Under the pieces are notes generated by a model. That model saw only the letters and a list, made by a program, of their open reading frames with translations, ran no database searches and was not told where the DNA came from. From Bacteroidales bacterium (GTDB taxonomy: Bacteria; Bacteroidota; Bacteroidia; Bacteroidales; F082): DNA of 22,804 nt. The position numbers and the translations under genes are program-made. Of the stretch, positions 21,854 to 22,804 are shown one piece after another (the stretch's first letter is position 1; the number at the start of each line of letters is the position of its first letter). The stretch spans positions 1-22,804 of the forward strand of contig JASBYY010000046.1 of assembly GCA_029983675.1 (NCBI GenBank), in the 5' to 3' direction.

Positions 21854-22804
21854 TCAAATTTTTATGATTCTACAATTCTTTAATGTCGATGATGTTTTGA
21901 GAATGCAGTTGTATTGTCCTGATGGAAAATCACTTATGTCGAAGACTAATCGATATTTTCCTTCATCATGTTGTTTGTCAGTCATTAACGTTGTTATTAA
22001 AACACCTTTTGCGTCGTATATCTCAACAGTTACAATGTCATTGTTAGCGAGGAAGAATTCAATCGTAGTAAAATCCCATGAAGGGTTTGGAAACACGGAA
22101 ATTGAAGTCTGACCTTTAAAACCAAGACTTTTCATAATATTAAGTTTTCCAGCATCGATTTTTTCTTCAATTAATGATTCATTCAAGGCCTCTTTATCGC
22201 TAATTATCCTTTCTGCGATTCTCTCACAAGGTTCAATCTTTGCGGTAAAATCAGAGCCGGCTTCCACATGAAAACCTGGTTTTAAAGTAATCCTTTGTCC
22301 AGCAGTAAAAATATATTCAGACCCACTTTTTATAACAACGTTTTGTGAAGTTTCTATTGAATTACCTGCTTGTATAGTAACCTTGTTTTCAGGTTGATAA
22401 CGCTGTTGAGCAGAGTAAAATGTTCTGTTTTTAATAAGAAGATTTGTAAAACAAGGGTCTCTGCCATCAATTTCATTTTTATCATTACCATCAGGATCAA
22501 GCCAATCCCTTAGTCTTCGGTCGGAACCATAAATTGAAGACCAGGCATCACGAAGTTTTCCATACCTGTCAATGCCATCAATTTTATCGCAATCAGATGT
22601 TCCGTAAGATAACCAACCAATGATTCTATCATTATCATCTTCAAAAAGAGGAGAGCCCGAAGAACCACCTGCTGTTGGAGCACCATTTCTATCCCATTCC
22701 ACTCTCCAGAAATTCGGGTTAGTATTGGCTTTGAATGTTCCCAATGATATTTTTTTATTTGTTCCTCTTGGATGATGGATTCCCATTACATCATCCGGCA
22801 AGTT
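21854..22804 (-). CDS. Trypsin-like serine protease with T9SS sorting domain, partial (5' end off window)
   Basis: At least 316 residues; the N terminus with signal peptide and the catalytic His and Asp lie beyond the right edge. The visible end of the protease domain has the nucleophile motif GGSSGSPLFEDDNDRIIGWL, with HHPRG upstream, as in lysyl-endopeptidase-like (S1) enzymes. After it comes a linker with two copies of a strand pattern (VTIQAGNSIETSQNVVIKSG and ITLKPGFHVEAGSDFTAKIE), common before T9SS tails in Bacteroidetes, then a type A sorting domain (VFPNPSWDFTTIEF, VTVEIYDAKGVLITTL, FDISDFPSGQYNCIL, CRIIKI). It should be exported by T9SS and fixed on or released from the surface. AT-rich. 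A small lipoprotein gene follows 5 bp downstream. Confidence 0.85.
   Translation of the reverse strand, partial: NLPDDVMGIHHPRGTNKKISLGTFKANTNPNFWRVEWDRNGAPTAGGSSGSPLFEDDNDRIIGWLSYGTSDCDKIDGIDRYGKLRDAWSSIYGSDRRLRDWLDPDGNDKNEIDGRDPCFTNLLIKNRTFYSAQQRYQPENKVTIQAGNSIETSQNVVIKSGSEYIFTAGQRITLKPGFHVEAGSDFTAKIEPCERIAERIISDKEALNESLIEEKIDAGKLNIMKSLGFKGQTSISVFPNPSWDFTTIEFFLANNDIVTVEIYDAKGVLITTLMTDKQHDEGKYRLVFDISDFPSGQYNCILKTSSTLKNCRIIKI

Noticed and set aside
1..22804. tRNA, rRNA, CRISPR array, transposase, integrase or phage genes
   Set aside because: No cloverleaf, repeat-spacer pattern or recombinase motif was recognised on either strand.

Overview
The window looks like a piece of a Bacteroidales chromosome. 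The evidence is type IX secretion (T9SS) C-terminal sorting domains, an S46 dipeptidyl-peptidase, SusD-free lipoproteins with short N-terminal lipoboxes, a TPR-transmembrane-HTH regulator typical of the phylum, and a TTG-N19-TAnnTTTG promoter. I cannot name the genus. Base composition is uneven: about 57-68% GC in parts of the first 3 kb, and about 35-40% GC in sampled lines of the last 3 kb.

Layout. (1) 1-2984, minus strand: a TPR membrane regulator, a small DUF3244-like secreted protein and a lipoprotein that runs off the left edge. (2) 2998-3370: a gene-free, MITE-like element with terminal inverted repeats and three internal hairpins. (3) 3474-11688, minus strand: peptide and branched-chain amino-acid use. 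An S46 peptidase of the DPP7 (glycine) type stands alone. A tight four-gene operon follows: enoyl-CoA hydratase of the methylglutaconyl type, biotin-dependent carboxylase alpha subunit, acyl-CoA dehydrogenase and M49 peptidase. It ends in a perfect hairpin terminator. (4) 11917-14146, plus strand: an acidic helical protein, an outer-membrane barrel and epoxyqueuosine reductase QueG. (5) 14178-16273, minus strand: a barrel protein and an MltF-like lytic transglycosylase. (6) 16458-17747, plus strand: a PlsC-type acyltransferase. (7) 17855-22804, minus strand, accessory region: a T9SS cargo gene split by an in-frame TGA, a second MITE-like element, a lipoprotein paralogous to the one at the left edge, a remnant of the DUF3244 gene, two small lipoproteins and a partial T9SS serine protease.

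How it fits together: regions 3 and 7 suggest a proteolytic organism. Dipeptides would be released in the periplasm by DPP7 and the M49 enzyme. Leucine (or a related branched chain) would then be oxidised by enzymes made from the same transcript as the M49 peptidase. The carboxyltransferase subunit needed to complete the carboxylase is not in the window.

The less ordinary content is (a) a two-copy MITE-like family, with a third isolated end; (b) a leader cassette shared almost identically between two otherwise diverged lipoprotein genes 20 kb apart, with a remnant of a third gene beside one copy; (c) a single-codon nonsense break in a secreted protein; and (d) departures from textbook active sites in the acyl-CoA dehydrogenase and the M49 peptidase. 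I found no tRNA, rRNA, CRISPR array, transposase or phage gene.
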